Assembly (NCBI GenBank): GCA_019914945.1
Contig: CM034099.1
Span: 23,896,704 to 23,960,703, forward strand
Origin: Typha latifolia
Lineage: Eukaryota > Streptophyta > Magnoliopsida > Poales > Typhaceae
Direction: 5' to 3'
DNA length: 64,000 nt
Both the position numbers and the translations under genes were made by a program. This document shows, one piece after another, positions 62,907 through 64,000 of the stretch (its first letter is position 1; each line of letters begins with the position of its first letter). Under the pieces are notes generated by a model. That model was not told the origin of the DNA. It saw only the letters and a list, made by a program, of their open reading frames with translations, and did no database searches.

Positions 62907-64000
62907 CCACCTAAGCACGTACAGTGTTCTCTGTCTATTTCTCAATAACAGGGAGAGAGAGCCGATCAGATTTTACGTGGACGGAGAAAGAGTCGTTCTT
63001 TTAAATGGAAGGGAAGTGGGTCAAAGAAAATGTTCATGATTAGTGCAGAGAGATTGATAAAACTTGAGAGTAATATAAATTAATGTCGACATAAGAGATA
63101 AGATCGATCTAGTAAACAATTTTAATTAAACAGTAAGCGGGAGAGAGAGAGAAAGAGAGTTATGATAGAGCCATGTTTTCAGCATGGAAAGTGGAAACCC
63201 GAATCTTAAAGGTCCCTTAATGAAAAGCCACTTTCCCTAGTAGCGAAGTTAGTAGATTAATTAACTCACCCCAATTAATATATAACTAGCTTGTCCGATG
63301 TGCCTATTCGTATTTGTGTCCGTCCCCACGGAAAAGGGCAATTTACATGCATATGTAACGCGCGTACACGTCTGTGGGAATTAATTCACAGAGCATAAAT
63401 CCATGAGCTGCGAGTTTAGCTTAGTAATGCCGGCTAATTTTGACCAACCACACAACTTGGACTGTAGACCAAGCAGTGACCCAGGAGCGAGGCTATCTAT
63501 GTTCGTGTACCATCAACTGCACTGCTCGACTTGATTATTTGTCAAGGAGTACTGGAAGCAAGAGATTAGTACTAGCTAGTGGTAAAACGAGAATTCCATC
63601 AAATTAATAATGGCTATAATAACTAGTAAAGCTATAATAATTGTAGACAAATATCTATCAGACTTAGTGAGATATTTACAAATATCTATTATAACTCTCT
63701 TCTCCTCGAACCACAATTCACTTTGTCCCTTTCCTCAATCACCATCTACAAAAAAAAACAGGTTCCTCTAGAATCTGTATGCATGGAGCAAGTGGATGAA
63801 GTGATTGCCTGTTATTTGGAGCTTGCTTAATAATTAAAGTAAGCATCAAGTGCAATTAATGTTATTCTAATTATATAATGTTACACTAGTTTTAATAGAT
63901 TTTGGATTTTGGATTTTTTTTTGTTTTTGTTGTTATTTCCGAAGGAGTGGACAAGCAACGAATATTTGTAGGTAATGCTTTTAGTATTGCAGTCAAAGCT

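Larger units (their letters stand above)
60705..64000. other. PLATZ 3' UTR and right-end intergenic DNA; no gene seen
   Basis: Besides the GATA repeat and a short TATG repeat (about 61014-61034), there is a TA run at about 62878-62906 and several GC-richer promoter-like patches, such as 62100-62260 with TATATATATCCCACC. No ORF has a recognisable domain. A gene could start just beyond the right edge, but nothing here shows it. Confidence 0.5.

Overview
This is nuclear DNA from a flowering plant. Genes are split by GT-AG introns, intergenic DNA is AT-rich with many CT/GA, TA, GATA and GAA microsatellites, and the gene families are plant-specific (CP12, SPL, PLATZ, AHL, DC1, L-type lectin kinase). 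Several first exons are strongly GC-rich, which suggests a monocot, probably not a grass. That is inference from composition; I cannot name the species.

Layout. 1-823 (+) holds the last two exons of an unidentified gene. 4835-5743 (+) is an AT-hook (AHL) gene whose expected start Met codon reads CTG. 9727-12387 (-) is an NADPH-dependent thioredoxin reductase, head-to-head with 13182-17005 (+), a PP7-type Ser/Thr phosphatase. 17509-17931 (+) is the Calvin-cycle regulator CP12. 19307-19912 (+) is a small vacuolar-iron-transporter-like protein. 21809-28722 (+) is a long proton-pump-interactor-like protein with a very acidic first exon. 28723-35232 is gene-poor. 35233-39763 (+) is a ten-exon large SPL transcription factor of the SPL14/16 type. 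42693-43466 (+) and 46016-46951 (-) are tail-to-tail DC1 zinc-finger paralogues. 51180-53816 (+) is an L-type lectin receptor kinase. 59550-60704 (+) is a PLATZ zinc-finger protein. The rest, including the last 3.3 kb, shows no gene I can support.

There are no operons, CRISPR arrays, complete transposons or rRNA genes, and I found no convincing tRNA. The genes do not form an obvious pathway. NTR, PP7 and CP12 are adjacent and all touch redox or light regulation, but their products act in different compartments, so the clustering may be chance. Exon boundaries come from splice consensus, reading-frame arithmetic and family conservation; every multi-exon model below sums to an intact frame.

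The points most worth a second look are the AHL CTG start, the ATG-ATG-ATG start cluster in the DC1 gene, the intron-retention isoform of the proton-pump interactor that would gain a hydrophobic tail, the inverted DC1 pair with different intron content, and the 9-nt first coding exon of the PLATZ gene.
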